In this document: one piece after another, positions 47,125 to 57,750 of the stretch
Layout: every line of letters begins with the position of its first letter
Position numbering within the stretch: the stretch's first letter is position 1
Source: Pleurotus djamor
Lineage: Eukaryota > Basidiomycota > Agaricomycetes > Agaricales > Pleurotaceae
Length of the DNA stretch: 64,000 bases
NCBI GenBank assembly: GCA_029747585.1
Contig: JAPEVF010000017.1
Coordinates: forward strand, 89,071 to 153,070
Direction: 5' to 3'
The notes under the pieces: model-generated
What the model saw: the letters and a program-made list of their open reading frames with translations, nothing else
Told to the model about the DNA's origin: nothing
The model's database searches: none
Made by a program: the position numbers and the translations under genes

Positions 47125-49141
47125 CTAGACGTCGGCCCAACCACCCTCATCCAGTTTATAAGAGGCTTCGCTTTCTGGGCGGTCTGGGCTGTCAACNAGC
47201 TTTGCCACACGTTCTTCAGCACGACCTGATAGAGTTATGTAAAGTTGTGAGACTTGGATGTCACCGAAGAGAACACACGAAGCACCTTTACGGAGGAACA
47301 TCCTTGTGGCGGAAGCATGAGAGAGAATNTGTCCTCCAATAGGTTTNAGTGCACCTCCAGCCACGAATGTCATGGTAGCACCAGGGTCCGCTGTCGACGA
47401 TGTGTNAATATATCGTTCAAAATNATTGAGTCACAGCTTACATTGAACTTGGTTCGTGAGTAAGATAGCCACCTAGNAAGNTGTNNCNTTAANTACAACG
47501 ACNAAGGATAANGAAGGCAGCGGACGTTGTATTCCTCNGAGAGCTTTGTCAAACGNGAGAGCATCTATTCGGTGGTTCAGCGAAGNANAGAAGNTNAAGN
47601 TGANCGATACAGACCTGNGCGAGCTANAGGAGCGAACGGANGTNNNAAANCAAGTATCAACGANCGNANCAACNNNCATACCTTTTGCTGGCGTTCACTC
47701 AATTCTCCTCTCCCCGAATAATCAACCCGNAATAANGCCATTATGCTATCGACGATCTAGAAANGCGTNAGACAGTGNNCTGCTTNGGNGNGTNTATCNT
47801 NTGGACTNACCAAAAGCCGGAAGTCCTTNTCCTCTGCAAACCTCATGGAACATTCGTTGATNAGTTCCATCTGNAAGCNACNGTNAGTCACTCTANCANG
47901 GAGAAGTATNNTGNAGNCCAACCTGGTGNTCGCTATTAAATGCTCTNGCTAGAGTNANAGGNGGANGTTGAGAATTAANGCGAAGGCAGGGGAGAAAGAA
48001 GATGAACCATANAGGATATTTTCAAGAGCGAGTGAGCCATCCACTCCAAAGCGATCCGCTATTGAGCGTATTCGGTCCGGACGGAAAGTACCTAGTAGTC
48101 CGATGAGAAGAGTATCTGGGCGTCGACGAAGGAGTGTATTACCTTCAGTGTCGATATATGCAACCTACGTTGACTGTTTAGTTGTATNNGTGATGGAGCG
48201 AAAGAGGATTGACGACCTTTCCAGATGCACCCCCAAGGTCCTGGGGTAATTGAGCGACGACACTCATGGTGTGGGCGAGTTGAGTCTTCCCAGTACGGAA
48301 CTCGCCATACACTAGAGACGATTAGATGNAGGGGCCTTACAACGAATTTGAGGGANGGTCGAACCTTCCGATACGGATTGTGACATAATACCACCTACCG
48401 CAGCCGATCAAATAATCCATTGCCAAGAGGAAAGAAAAGAGTTACCTCCAAGAATGGCGTCTACATTCTTGCTTCCCGTGCTGATAAGATGTACCTTCTT
48501 GCGCTTCTCTTGAATTTCGATGCCAGTGGCGAANGACGATCCCTGTATAGAGCATNATCAAGTATNTNGGAACGTTGACAAATTANAAACATACGAGGAT
48601 TTTATGNGCGGCTTCCTGNAAGGAACAAGTTAGAAACCNAATACCAATGTGAGGANCATCCATATCTCTACCTTAATTTTTTCGACCTTAGCCTCCGACA
48701 TTCCCTAGAGGAAAGGATGAGATGTTCGCACATCCGCGACGGATAGGTTGGCATAAAGGACCTTAATCTTGAGCAGTTGCCTGCGCGTTGTCATATTGAC
48801 TCCAGATACGGTATGAATAGAGGCCGACTTGGTATATGCGCGAGTATGAGACATTCATCCTAGTCATTGAGCCATAGAGAGCGTACCTTCAATTTGAGAA
48901 TGTCCTGGACATTGATACCCTTGAAATGGCACCTAAGTTACTATATGCGGCTTGAAAACAAACAGAGAAGGCGAACATGTTGTTGTAGTTCATCTACAGT
49001 ATCAAAGCTTGGGCACTGTGGAGGGATCAGACCACAATGGGGGATTTTCAATACTCGACTCACGTCATCATCATCGAGGTGGGGACTCGGGGCTCTTGAT
49101 TCAGTGACAGANGTTTGTGAAGGAGCACGACGAGGAGGCAT
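47125..49141 (-). CDS. DMC1: Meiotic recombinase Dmc1
   Basis: Nineteen exons on the minus strand: 49141-49064, 49015-48977, 48919-48887, 48827-48762, 48704-48672, 48615-48595, 48542-48446, 48394-48365, 48311-48217, 48164-48143, 48091-48008, 47948-47923, 47870-47811, 47756-47682, 47623-47615, 47564-47526, 47472-47442, 47390-47286, 47225-47125; 347 aa, all phases close. Motifs: [32 protein letters not shown], Walker [95 protein letters not shown] and [20 protein letters not shown] point to Dmc1 rather than Rad51. It catalyses interhomolog strand exchange in meiosis. Exon 15 is 9 bases (codons L-A-Q). Several n fall in exons. Confidence 0.92.
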
Positions 49142-49435
49142 GTTGACGAGCTGGAAGGTTATAAGGTGGGGAAAGAGGGNTGGAAGGCGGGNATGGAAGA
49201 GCAGAGGGAAGAAGNAAAGGCGACGCGTCTCCGAGTCCGAGAACCANANANTCTACGNTCATTGAATAGGGGTGGGGTATTCTCGTGATCGCGTCATGTC
49301 AAGAAGAACGAGGCATTGAGTCCATAGTTGAACAGAGATAACCAACAACAAGTGATATAGAAGCTGAGACGTAANCGCACAATCAGATACAAAGGAGTGT
49401 GAACGGGTCACTAAGTACGTGATGGATGTCCAAGC

Positions 49436-50064
49436 CTAAGGAGCAGAAAAAGTGATGTGTTTGCCGTCGCCAGACCTGGAGACAACGTTTCCGCGATATG
49501 CCCACTAAGCACAAGATCAATGAGCATCAATCGATACAGGTCTGGGTAATGGAACCTACATTGATGAAACCACCGTCACCGTGCCTGGTGAATTCTCCCT
49601 TCCTGAACCAATAGAGTTCGTATCCGATGGTGCCTCCGATTACGATGTCAAATTCATGGTGCTTGTGTCCCCAGTCGACGCCGCGGGTGCCTTCAAAGTT
49701 GGTAGAGTGCTTGACATGGCAGATGACCCAATTGAAATTAGGGAACTTGTTCCGCATTTCGGCAACGACACCTTTCGTATAAGCCTCGCGCCTCTAAAAC
49801 TGGNGTCAGCCTGGCTGGTTTTCCGGACAACTCGGANACACATACCTCGTTGTCTTGCTGGATACCACCAACAATCCCTTCCACAACGCTGGTCACGATT
49901 GTCTCCATCGCCGCATCGCTGCCTAACGAACGCTCGTCAAGAGCGCGAGCACCCAGAGTGGTCAAAGAGGTATCAGGGAACGGNGCTGGGGTGACCATCG
50001 ATACCGAAAGGCAAAGGATCACGAGCAAGCTCATCATGACCGATGAAAGACCGAAGAACTTCAT
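49436..50064 (-). CDS. Small secreted protein of unknown function
   Basis: Exons on the minus strand: 50064-49846, 49793-49560, 49504-49436; 173 aa. It has a strong signal peptide (MKFFGLSSVMMSLLVILCLS). The mature part has a helical acidic segment (AMETIVTSVVEGIVGGIQQD) and a compact domain: MRNKFPNFNWVICHVKHSTN, EGTRGVDWGHKHHEFDI, GGTIGYELYWFRKGEF, GDGGFINWAYRG. It ends GDGKHITFSAP. The His/Trp/Gly-rich pattern suggests a beta fold. I do not recognise a named family. It contains one n (49984) in exon 1. The single Cys in the mature chain argues against a disulfide-rich effector. Confidence 0.75.
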
Positions 50065-50511
50065 AACGACAATTAGTGGAGTATGTATGTCGACGAGGGG
50101 CTGAAAAAGATGGGTGAATGAAAACGACGGGAAGCCATTTTTGTAGGCGCGGAAGTAGGACAGGTGTTGTTGTTTAGTGCAGGGTTGAGAGTCTGATGCA
50201 TACGGACATTCGGGGAAAGAGGGTTTCAAGGTGTTGGGCGCTGGGGTGTAAGTGTCTGAGGTCGTAAGAAGTCCCAAATAAGACAACAATGAAGGTTCCA
50301 AGACTTTCTTGGACNGCAATTGGCAAGGNGATTTCAATCACCGTAAACGACAGAACACAGCTGACCATGTTGACAGTTGCACAGAGTCGCACATTCTTTC
50401 GCCAAGCGATGAAAAGGGTAGGCGCGAAAACCTGTACATCCTTGTATTGGTTGNTAATATGAAAGTACACACTACAGAAAAACAAATGAAAGACATACAT
50501 AAACGGACGNC
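50065..50511. other. Intergenic region (secreted protein / CWC25)
   Basis: 447 bp, presumably the promoter of the secreted-protein gene plus the CWC25 3' UTR. Several n. No gene supported. Confidence 0.4.
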
Positions 50512-51816
50512 TCAAACACTCTCGGAAACCAAGGCAGCACGACCTCTACGTAAACGATCTTCCAATCCGCCTGAACCTCCGAAGACNTTCTTTTGCTCGA
50601 CACTAAGGAAGTTGCCCATCCCTTTGGACTTTTCTCGGGCGGCGAGTTCGGCGGCAAGCTCGGCCTTCTCCTTCTCGAGAAGATTGGTGAGTCGTTTTTG
50701 GCGATCGATACTCATAGATTGGGCATCTGAGGTCATGGCNGCAAGGCGNGCGGCACGATCACTGTCCGCATTGNTCGGAGGAGGGCGACTATTCTGGAAG
50801 GAGGGTTGACTCTGGGAAGTGCGTGGNCGCTTATCATAGGGACTTCGGCTACGCCTGCGAGGACTGGGGCTCCGTCGACGTTTTGCGTACGATCTGGCGT
50901 GATCGTGGTCCCGAACAGGACTCCTAGAACGAGAGTCACGGCGGCGAGTATAACGGGCGTCGTCTGATTCATCTGACTTGGAAAATGCTCGGTAGTTGGT
51001 ACGAGAACCACCAGCGCGATCAGGAGTGCGACTGCGAGACCTTGGTCTGGACGAGTAAGTGTCTCGAGAATCGTGATGGTATCGGGATGGCCGGTCGGGA
51101 CTGAGGGATCTGGAATGGCGACGCTCATGTCTTGCTCTGCGTCTTTCTTCCTTCTCTCTGGCTCTCTCTTCCTTTGATCTCTTCTTTTCCTTCTTGTCTT
51201 TCTTGGGTTTAATGCCATTCCGTTCTTGCATTTCGCGAAGACGAAGAGGGTTCTTCATAAGAGCTTCATAAGACGCTTGCTCTTGTTGCTTAATGGCGAG
51301 AAGNGGGTCCTCTCTTATCTTNGCGGCAATATCNCGCGCAGTGTTGGCGTTCTGAACGGCNATGAATTCTTTNTGGGATGCGCCAATCTGGNANGAGGNC
51401 GTTAGANANGTGGNGCTNCATANNAAATGTGCAAATACCTTTGCATTTTCATCGGCGGTAAGTATCTTATCGACACGCTTCTTCCCGAGCAGNTAGTCNT
51501 CCAAGTCATTCGGATTCTGNTTGCTTCCAGTAGCAGGCGTAGTATACATCCAATCCAGCCGNTCNGTCCTTTTCCTNCCAGTTTGCTCCTCTTGTAGCCG
51601 TTGAAGTTCCTGCAACTGACGTTCCTCTTCCTTCTCCTTACGCAGCTGGTCCAGCTTCTTCTTCTCCTCGAGCTGTNTAAGGAAGTCAATAAANACTGTG
51701 GAACACAATCAATGAGTGACGCTGACCGCTTGCTTTTCCTTCAACCACACCTGCTCCTGATTCTTCAGGAGCAGCGGGTGCCAGGACTTCTTCATATTCA
51801 AGTCTCCTCCACCCAT
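50512..51816 (-). CDS. CWC25: Pre-mRNA splicing factor Cwc25
   Basis: Exons on the minus strand: 51816-51727, 51672-51439, 51387-50512; 399 aa. The invariant family N-terminus is present: [48 protein letters not shown]. Then come [24 protein letters not shown], and [18 protein letters not shown]. The rest is a Lys/Glu-rich coil and an Arg/Ser-rich region ([26 protein letters not shown]), ending with [20 protein letters not shown]. Cwc25 joins the spliceosome after Prp2 action and promotes the first step of splicing. Many single n, but the frame stays open. It diverges from the DUF4604 gene. Confidence 0.92.
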
Positions 51817-51909
51817 TTTGATAGCAGTTCANNGGGANGTAGATAGAGGTGGGTATAGGCTGACGGTGGAGAGTGGTCAAGACTCAAGNGACTGAGTCAA
51901 AGCTGCTNT

Positions 51910-51952
51910 NNNNNNNNNNNNNNNNNNNNNNNNNNNNNNNNNNNNNNNNNNN
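51910..51952. other. Assembly gap (43 N)
   Basis: A run of 43 n in the 146 bp between the divergent CWC25 and DUF4604 starts, so the true spacing and promoter sequence are unknown. Confidence 0.95.
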
Positions 51953-51962
51953 ATCTCTGACC

Positions 51963-52621
51963 ATGGCACCAAAGGAACCAAATCGACATCAGCTCTCTTC
52001 GAGGCTTTCCTATCAACAACATACNCCGAAATTCCTACAGAAGCTTCAGAACAAGTACTCTGGCCATGGTGATGTCGATGACGAGGAGTCTGAGCCAGAG
52101 TTTGAGCCAGACGATGGTTCTGGGCGACCACCCATACCTCGACGCCCTCGCGAACGACCTGCTATTCCAGTAAGACCAGACGATGATCCTGGCAGTGCAG
52201 ATGAAGACAGTGGGGATGAGCGACCAGTTGTCGTTGTACTCAAGGAAGGAAAGCACCTGAGTGCACGAGAAGCTGAGAATGTCAAGCGAAAAGGTTCGTC
52301 TTTGGTGCATCTGCAATGCCTCGCTTGTTTGATTCCTCCAATNTTTCAGAAAAGGGCCTCTCTCCTTTACCAGAACCTACCGAGGTAGCAGAGAGCGAGC
52401 CGCAGAAGCAATCCTCATCTAAAGATTCTAAACCAGCCACGAAACCGAAGGAAACCCCCACATTGTCTTTCTCTTCCAAGAAATCGGGGTCAAAACTAAA
52501 TGATTTGAAGGAATCATTGAAGCGAAAGGGGGCTGGTCCATCCAGTGAGTCTGACTCCACTTCTAAGCCTAAACGAAGGAAAAAAGAGAAGAAGGGCCTA
52601 TTATCTTTCGATGATTCGTAG
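51963..52621 (+). CDS. DUF4604-domain protein
   Basis: Exons 51963-52293 and 52350-52621; 200 aa. The start MAPKEPNRHQLSSRLSYQQ, PKFLQKLQNKYSG, RPAIPVRPDDDPGSADED and VVVLKEGKHLSAREAENVKR match the DUF4604 family, found in fungi, plants and animals. The second half is Ser/Lys-rich and disordered, ending KPKRRKKEKKGLLSFDDS. Function unknown; the basic end suggests a nuclear protein. The ATG lies just 11 bp after an N gap, but the family start matches. Confidence 0.87.
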
Positions 52622-52707
52622 TAGCTCGTTATACCTTGTATCTTAGGCGCTAGGAATTATTTTCTCTTCGATCACTCCAGCAACTGTCTCATACACGCTG
52701 CCTACAC

Positions 52708-53846
52708 ATGCCGACTGCTCTTTCATCCACGAATGACTCTCGAAAGCTTTCGAAGAAGCAGAAGAAGGCTATAGCATTCCGAGAACGCAACAAATCCGGC
52801 AAGGGCAAATCAAAGGCTGACGATGGAATCGACGACGACTTGGATAATGTCGTTCCTGTCTCCGAGAACCAGGATTTGGCTGAAATACAGATGGGTCAGA
52901 TGGAGAATGAACGTGATGATGAACCGAGCACGAGTAAGGATGTCCTTCCAACGCGCCAACCCAAGAGCGACAAGGAGGCTGAGCGGCCGGACGTACCTAA
53001 GACGTCGAAGAAACGTAGGCTCGACGACGTGGAGGCAGGGGACTCAGCTCCCAAACCCACTAAACGGGCTAAAAAGCCTACTGGGCAACCTGAAAGCTCT
53101 GTCGACANGGATTCTTCCGCTTCGTCGAAGCAACGGTTAATCCTGTTTGTTGGTGAGTTAGTTTGCGATACATTTCGTTTTGGATGTTGGTTGACTGTGC
53201 CTAGGCAACTTGAAGTATACTACGTCTTTGGATAGTATACGAGACCACTTTGCTGCTTGTGGTACGCCTGACCTTCTACGCTCCGTCAATCGTTCATTCA
53301 TTTCCATGGCAAGAACCACCTCCGACCATCAGACTCTTGACACCAAAGGCCATACCAGGCAAGACTACTACAAAATCAAAGGGATGTGCCTTCCTTGAAT
53401 TCAGCCATAAAAGCGGCCTGCAACAGGCTCTCAAACTGCATCAGTCCACTTTGGACGGTCGAAGGATAAATGTGGAGTTGACGGCAGGTGGAGGAGGTAA
53501 GGGTGAACAACGCTTAACGAAATTGCGGGAACGAAATAAAGAATTGACCCAGCAACGGGTGAGGCCTCTTCTCGAACGTTGTCGATCATCTCCTCGCATA
53601 ATTACTGATATATGGTCATAGAAAAAGCGAGTTGAATCATCCAAAGGGAATGTGGAAACCACCGTCCACTTGGACCCGCAAAGATACTCGTCGACGGCTG
53701 GTGGTGACATGAAGCCCACCACCATGCGAACCTGGACAGTCGGCGATACTGTCGAACAACAGACTCAGCGCGGGGGAAAGAAGCATTCCAGGCAACGAAA
53801 ATCGAAGCACTTAGGGACGGGTGTGAATGCGATTCCGGTTGGTTGA
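52708..53846 (+). CDS. Nucleolar RRM protein Nop6-like
   Basis: Exons 52708-53152, 53205-53261, 53314-53558, 53622-53846; 323 aa. N-terminal basic segment LSKKQKKAIAFRERNKSGK, acidic and basic disordered stretches to about 145, then one RRM: RLILFVGNLKYTTSLDSIRD (RNP2 LFVGNL), TIRLLTPKAI, SKGCAFLEFSHKSGLQQAL (RNP1 KGCAFLEF) and LDGRRINVELTAGGGG. The tail is basic. Fungal Nop6 binds the 5' ETS of pre-rRNA in the small-subunit processome. One n at 53107. Confidence 0.87.
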
Positions 53847-54121
53847 GGCTCCCTAAAAGCAAAATGAATGCCCAGAGCTCCGTATGGTGCTCGTTGCTTG
53901 TATTCTCCCTATTTTTGGTCGGCCGTGCACGACAACCAGGTCAGCACGATAACCCATTTATTAAATTCGTTTCCAAGGGTATAATTGTAAGCCGCGAAAG
54001 GAAGGGTCTAATAAAAATGAAATACAACCATAAAGTACTGTCCGTGATCCGATCCATAGTAGCATAGTGGCTTATGCATGCATATAGACCTAGGGTGCCA
54101 TTTGGACTGCCACCAAGGCGC

Positions 54122-55475
54122 TCATGAAACAAGGATGAACACCAAAAACTGTACAGCGATGAGCATTGTCCCATGAATAGCTATCAAACTGGGAAAACTC
54201 ACGAAGACTATCAGTACGCCGAAAACCTTGAGCATAAGCCAACGGTTACTCGAGATACTTGCATAGTATTTCAGCAACTCCCGCTGAGCGCCGCTAACGT
54301 TCGAAGCGATATCCATAGTGTCGGCGTCGATGCGTTGGACAGTTTCCCGTTGTTCAGCAACCATGTTGGCCAATTGGGTGAAGATCTGACCAAGCTCAGC
54401 AATGGTGGATTCAATAGACTCTATAGCGGTTGTCCGGGATTGGATATACGAATCCTGCGGGATAGTTGAGACTCTGGATGTGAACATATTGAAAATTTAA
54501 CACACCTGTTGCTCGACTAGTTCCATCTGCATGAATGCCCCGTCATTGTGACGTCCACCACCAGCACCTTCCTCCGCCGACCCGAGATCCAACGCAAGCA
54601 CATCGCCATTGGAAACGGCGCGACCTTTTCCTTTCGAATCCAGTCGAGAAAGGCTTCCATCACCCATGGGGTCACTGCGTTGTTGGAATAGCACAGAATC
54701 TAATGTGGTGCGGTCAGAGAGTGCCAAGGATGTAAAATAAAAGGCCTACTGGAGGGTGCTTGGCTTGCGGCGGAAGTTGCGGAGTACATGAACTGTTCGG
54801 TGCGGTCTTTAGACTGCTTCATATTCTAGAGGCGAAAGGGAAGGCATCAGATAAATGCAGCGAAGGTCCACAAAAGTAGGGTTCCTCACCTGCGTCCGAA
54901 CCTCGAGAACATCCTTGAATGACATGCTTGTGGTAGCAAGCTTGCTCTGCAGCAGCATTACTACATTGTGATTATGTTCGTCTATCTGCTTCGCTTCTAG
55001 GGATTTTGAAGATTGTGCGTTGCGTTGTTTGACATACGCTTGGAGCGCAGCAATTTGCTTATTGATGTTCGCAATGTCTTGCTTGATTATGAATGTGAGT
55101 TCCTGGCGATAGGATGTGTTTGTGAGAGTTGAATGTGATGTTGCTATGGTGTGCGTACACTGATTTCAACAGGACGGTCATCGAAAAGTGTTTTCCGCTT
55201 CGCCACTTGGAGAACAATCAGCCATTAGAACAGAAACCGAGACCAGGAACAGACATACACTGTGCCAACTTTCCCAGTTTGATCGTCGTCGAGCTGATGT
55301 CCTTTGAAATGGTAGACGCCATACGCGAGAATTCGCTTTTGCTTCCCCCAGTTCTGCCGCCTGCTTGTTGCAACAAGCGTTGCTTTGCGTCGCCATGCCT
55401 GTGAGAAGCCGACGATCTGTTGCGTATAGAGTCCACGCAAGCCCTGAATTCGTTTGTTCTGTCCTGCATGGGCAT
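54122..55475 (-). CDS. SED5: Golgi syntaxin Sed5 (syntaxin-5)
   Basis: Exons on the minus strand: 55475-55259, 55205-55159, 55102-54890, 54825-54750, 54699-54506, 54454-54203, 54148-54122; 341 aa. The N-terminal peptide MPMQDRTNEFRACVDSIRNR matches the Sly1-binding DRTxEF motif. Then come SKSEFSRMASTISKDISSTT, IKQDIANINKQIAALQAY, and the SNARE helix DSYIQSRTTAIESIESTIAE to VQRIDADTMDIASNVSGAQR (zero-layer Gln). It ends with the juxtamembrane SNRWLMLKVFGVLIVF plus FLVFILVS, a single C-terminal membrane anchor. It is the Qa-SNARE of ER-Golgi and intra-Golgi fusion. The last intron (54202-54149, 54 bp) falls inside the membrane span and is stop-free in frame. It diverges from the GPD gene (387 bp). 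Confidence 0.94.
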
Positions 55476-55862
55476 TTGGGAAGACCTGGGGAAGGGAGTA
55501 GTTGAATGAGCGGGATGAATCCACGTCGCCGCTGTGCAATACTTTGGGCGCTTCGATGACATAATCAAGCGCCGGGCCAGTTTGAACGGGTCGGTTACTC
55601 CGGGCGAGATGGAGCAAGCAAAATGGATGCACAGACTTACACTTTCGAACACTTGAATTCGAAAGCGCCACCACTCAGTGCATGCTCCTGCTAAGACAAC
55701 TCTTCAAGAGCCCGTGTTCTCTTAACTTTATAAGACACCCGTCGCCTGCTCGTCCCTTAATACTTTGCCCTCCTNCCCCCCATCCCCGTGTCACGCTTCG
55801 TTTCAAGTTCTTTGCATCGCTTGGCTCAGTCATCCCCTGCTCTTCCATCTACCACATCTACC
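55476..55862. promoter_or_regulatory. Divergent promoter region (SED5 / GPD)
   Basis: 387 bp between divergent start codons. A CT-rich stretch lies at 55739-55800, just upstream of the GPD start, as is common in fungal core promoters. One n at 55776. Confidence 0.45.
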
Positions 55863-57295
55863 ATGTCGTTATCACCGAACAAATGCAGAGTTCTCATCTT
55901 TGGAGCCGGAAACTTTGGAAGCTGTCTGGCTGATCATCTCGGGGACTCCGAACACGACGTATACATGTGGACGCGTGAAGAGAGGATAGTCACGCACTTC
56001 AACCAGCACCACCGAAATCCACTCTACCTCAAGGATCATGCCTTCTCAGAGAACATCAAAGCCATTGGGCCGGACCTTCCGCAAGCTGGCTTCCTTAGTG
56101 AAATGGACGTGCTAATTTTTGCGATTCCTACGCAGGGTCTGAGGTGAGTCCCCGGCATATGTGGTCGTGTGTCCCCTTCGCTCATCACGCGTGTTTCAGA
56201 GAGAATCTCAAGGTTTTGCACGGGCGACTTGGCAAGGAAAAACTTCCGCTCCTTATTTTTGTCAACAAGGGCATTGAAATGGGAACGAACGCGTTGACGT
56301 TGGAAATAATCGCGGACACTTGTGGACAAGACATCGCACGAGCCGCGACGTTCATCGTGAGTAAAAAAAAATACTTTACACGCCGGTCTGACGACTCACA
56401 CGTACATCCCGTCCATCAGTCAGGTCCTTCGTTTGCAAAAGAAAGTACGTGATTATGATACACGTTGTTGATCGATTTTCCGTGCTTACGATGGCACAAG
56501 TTGTCAGACGACGACCGACTTCCGTTTCCGTTGCTTCATTCACAATCACCGAGGCGGAAAAGGCGACTGATGTTTTCCACCAGCCTTGGTTCCGTTGGTA
56601 GGTTATTTCGAGCGCTCTTCACATTGCCACCGTATTGACACATGGGCGCAGCTACACAGGTGAAGATCCCATAGGTCTCGAGTTGGCTGGTGCCTTGAAA
56701 AATGTGTACGCTTTGGCTGCGGGCATGTCAGATGGGCTTGGCTACGAAAATAACACTCGAGCGAGTAAGCTTCTACGACACATATTATTGGCAAGGGACT
56801 CACCAGCTCTGAACACAGTGATGATCACCAGGGGCCTGGCCGAAATGACGTGTATTGGAACGGCATTTGGAGCTGAACCTTTGACATTCCTGGGGCTGGC
56901 AGGGGTTGGGGATTTGTTCCTTACTTGCAGCTCCCCAACCAGTCGCAATTACACCGTGGGTTACAGGCTAGGCCAAGGAGAGTCGCTGGAGACTATAATA
57001 GAAACGCTCGGGAGTGTGGCAGAAGGTGTATCTACAGCGAAGGCTGTCAAGGATATCATTGATGAGCTTGGCGTCAAAGCACCAATAGCAACTAGCGTGA
57101 GTGATAGAAGCCGTCTCGAGACCTAAAGTTGGAGATTGACGACTGTCTCAGATCTATAATGTTTTGTACGAGGGAAAAGATGTCCGGACCGCCGTGTCTG
57201 ATCTGATGTCGTTGCCTCCGTCCAGGGAATTAGAGTTGCCCCCGAAAGCGGGTGGGCCAGCAAAGCAACTGCTGCACAAGCTTGGACTGGACTGA
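55863..57295 (+). CDS. NAD(P)-dependent glycerol-3-phosphate dehydrogenase, GpsA-like
   Basis: Exons 55863-56143, 56200-56356, 56420-56444, 56501-56597, 56652-57096, 57152-57295; 382 aa. The nucleotide loop is VLIFGAGNFGSCLADHL. Next come HHRNPLYL, MDVLIFAIPTQGLR, FVNKGIE, SGPSFAKE, and the substrate-site block IGLELAGALKNVYALAAGMS with the catalytic Lys. AEGVSTAKAV follows. It reduces DHAP to glycerol-3-phosphate for glycerol and phospholipid synthesis. Many features (GAGNFG, HRNP, SGPSFAKE) look closer to bacterial GpsA than to yeast Gpd1. Exon 3 is 25 bases. No obvious mitochondrial leader or PTS is visible. Confidence 0.9.
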
Positions 57296-57750
57296 TTTTC
57301 GGACGATTTGTTTTCTATTTGTTTTCTCTGAGTTTATTTGAGTAGTCTATTATAAAGCTGGTGTCGTAATGGTGATTTGGCATGGACGCGACGGATGTGA
57401 GCCTGCCAGTAATATACGGTCAATTTCGGAGCCAAAGGGGAACTGGCAACCGGCTCGCCTTGCCGACGGCCACAAACCACGATCGGGGTTGCCTAATCCG
57501 GCGACATCTTGGCTAAGATCGATCCATCTCACGTGCCTTTGGGTAAGAAAAAAATGGCCTCCCAGAAAATCAAGCGTCCACCGGCTCAAGTGCAAGGCTC
57601 GCCCATCTTCCAAAGCTTGTACTCGAACCACCACCATCTCCCTCGCCCACCAAGCCCCGTCCTTCCCTTCTCCTCATCGTACCCCGCTTTCCCCCGCCTC
57701 TCCCACCCACGTCCTTCGCATCCGCAAGCGCACTCCCTAATTAAATAATC
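57296..57750. other. Intergenic region (GPD / ankyrin-CCCH gene)
   Basis: 455 bp on the same strand, holding a 3' UTR and a promoter. The final 120 bp are C-rich (ccacc, tcccc runs), a fungal-type pyrimidine tract before the ATG. No gene supported. Confidence 0.4.
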
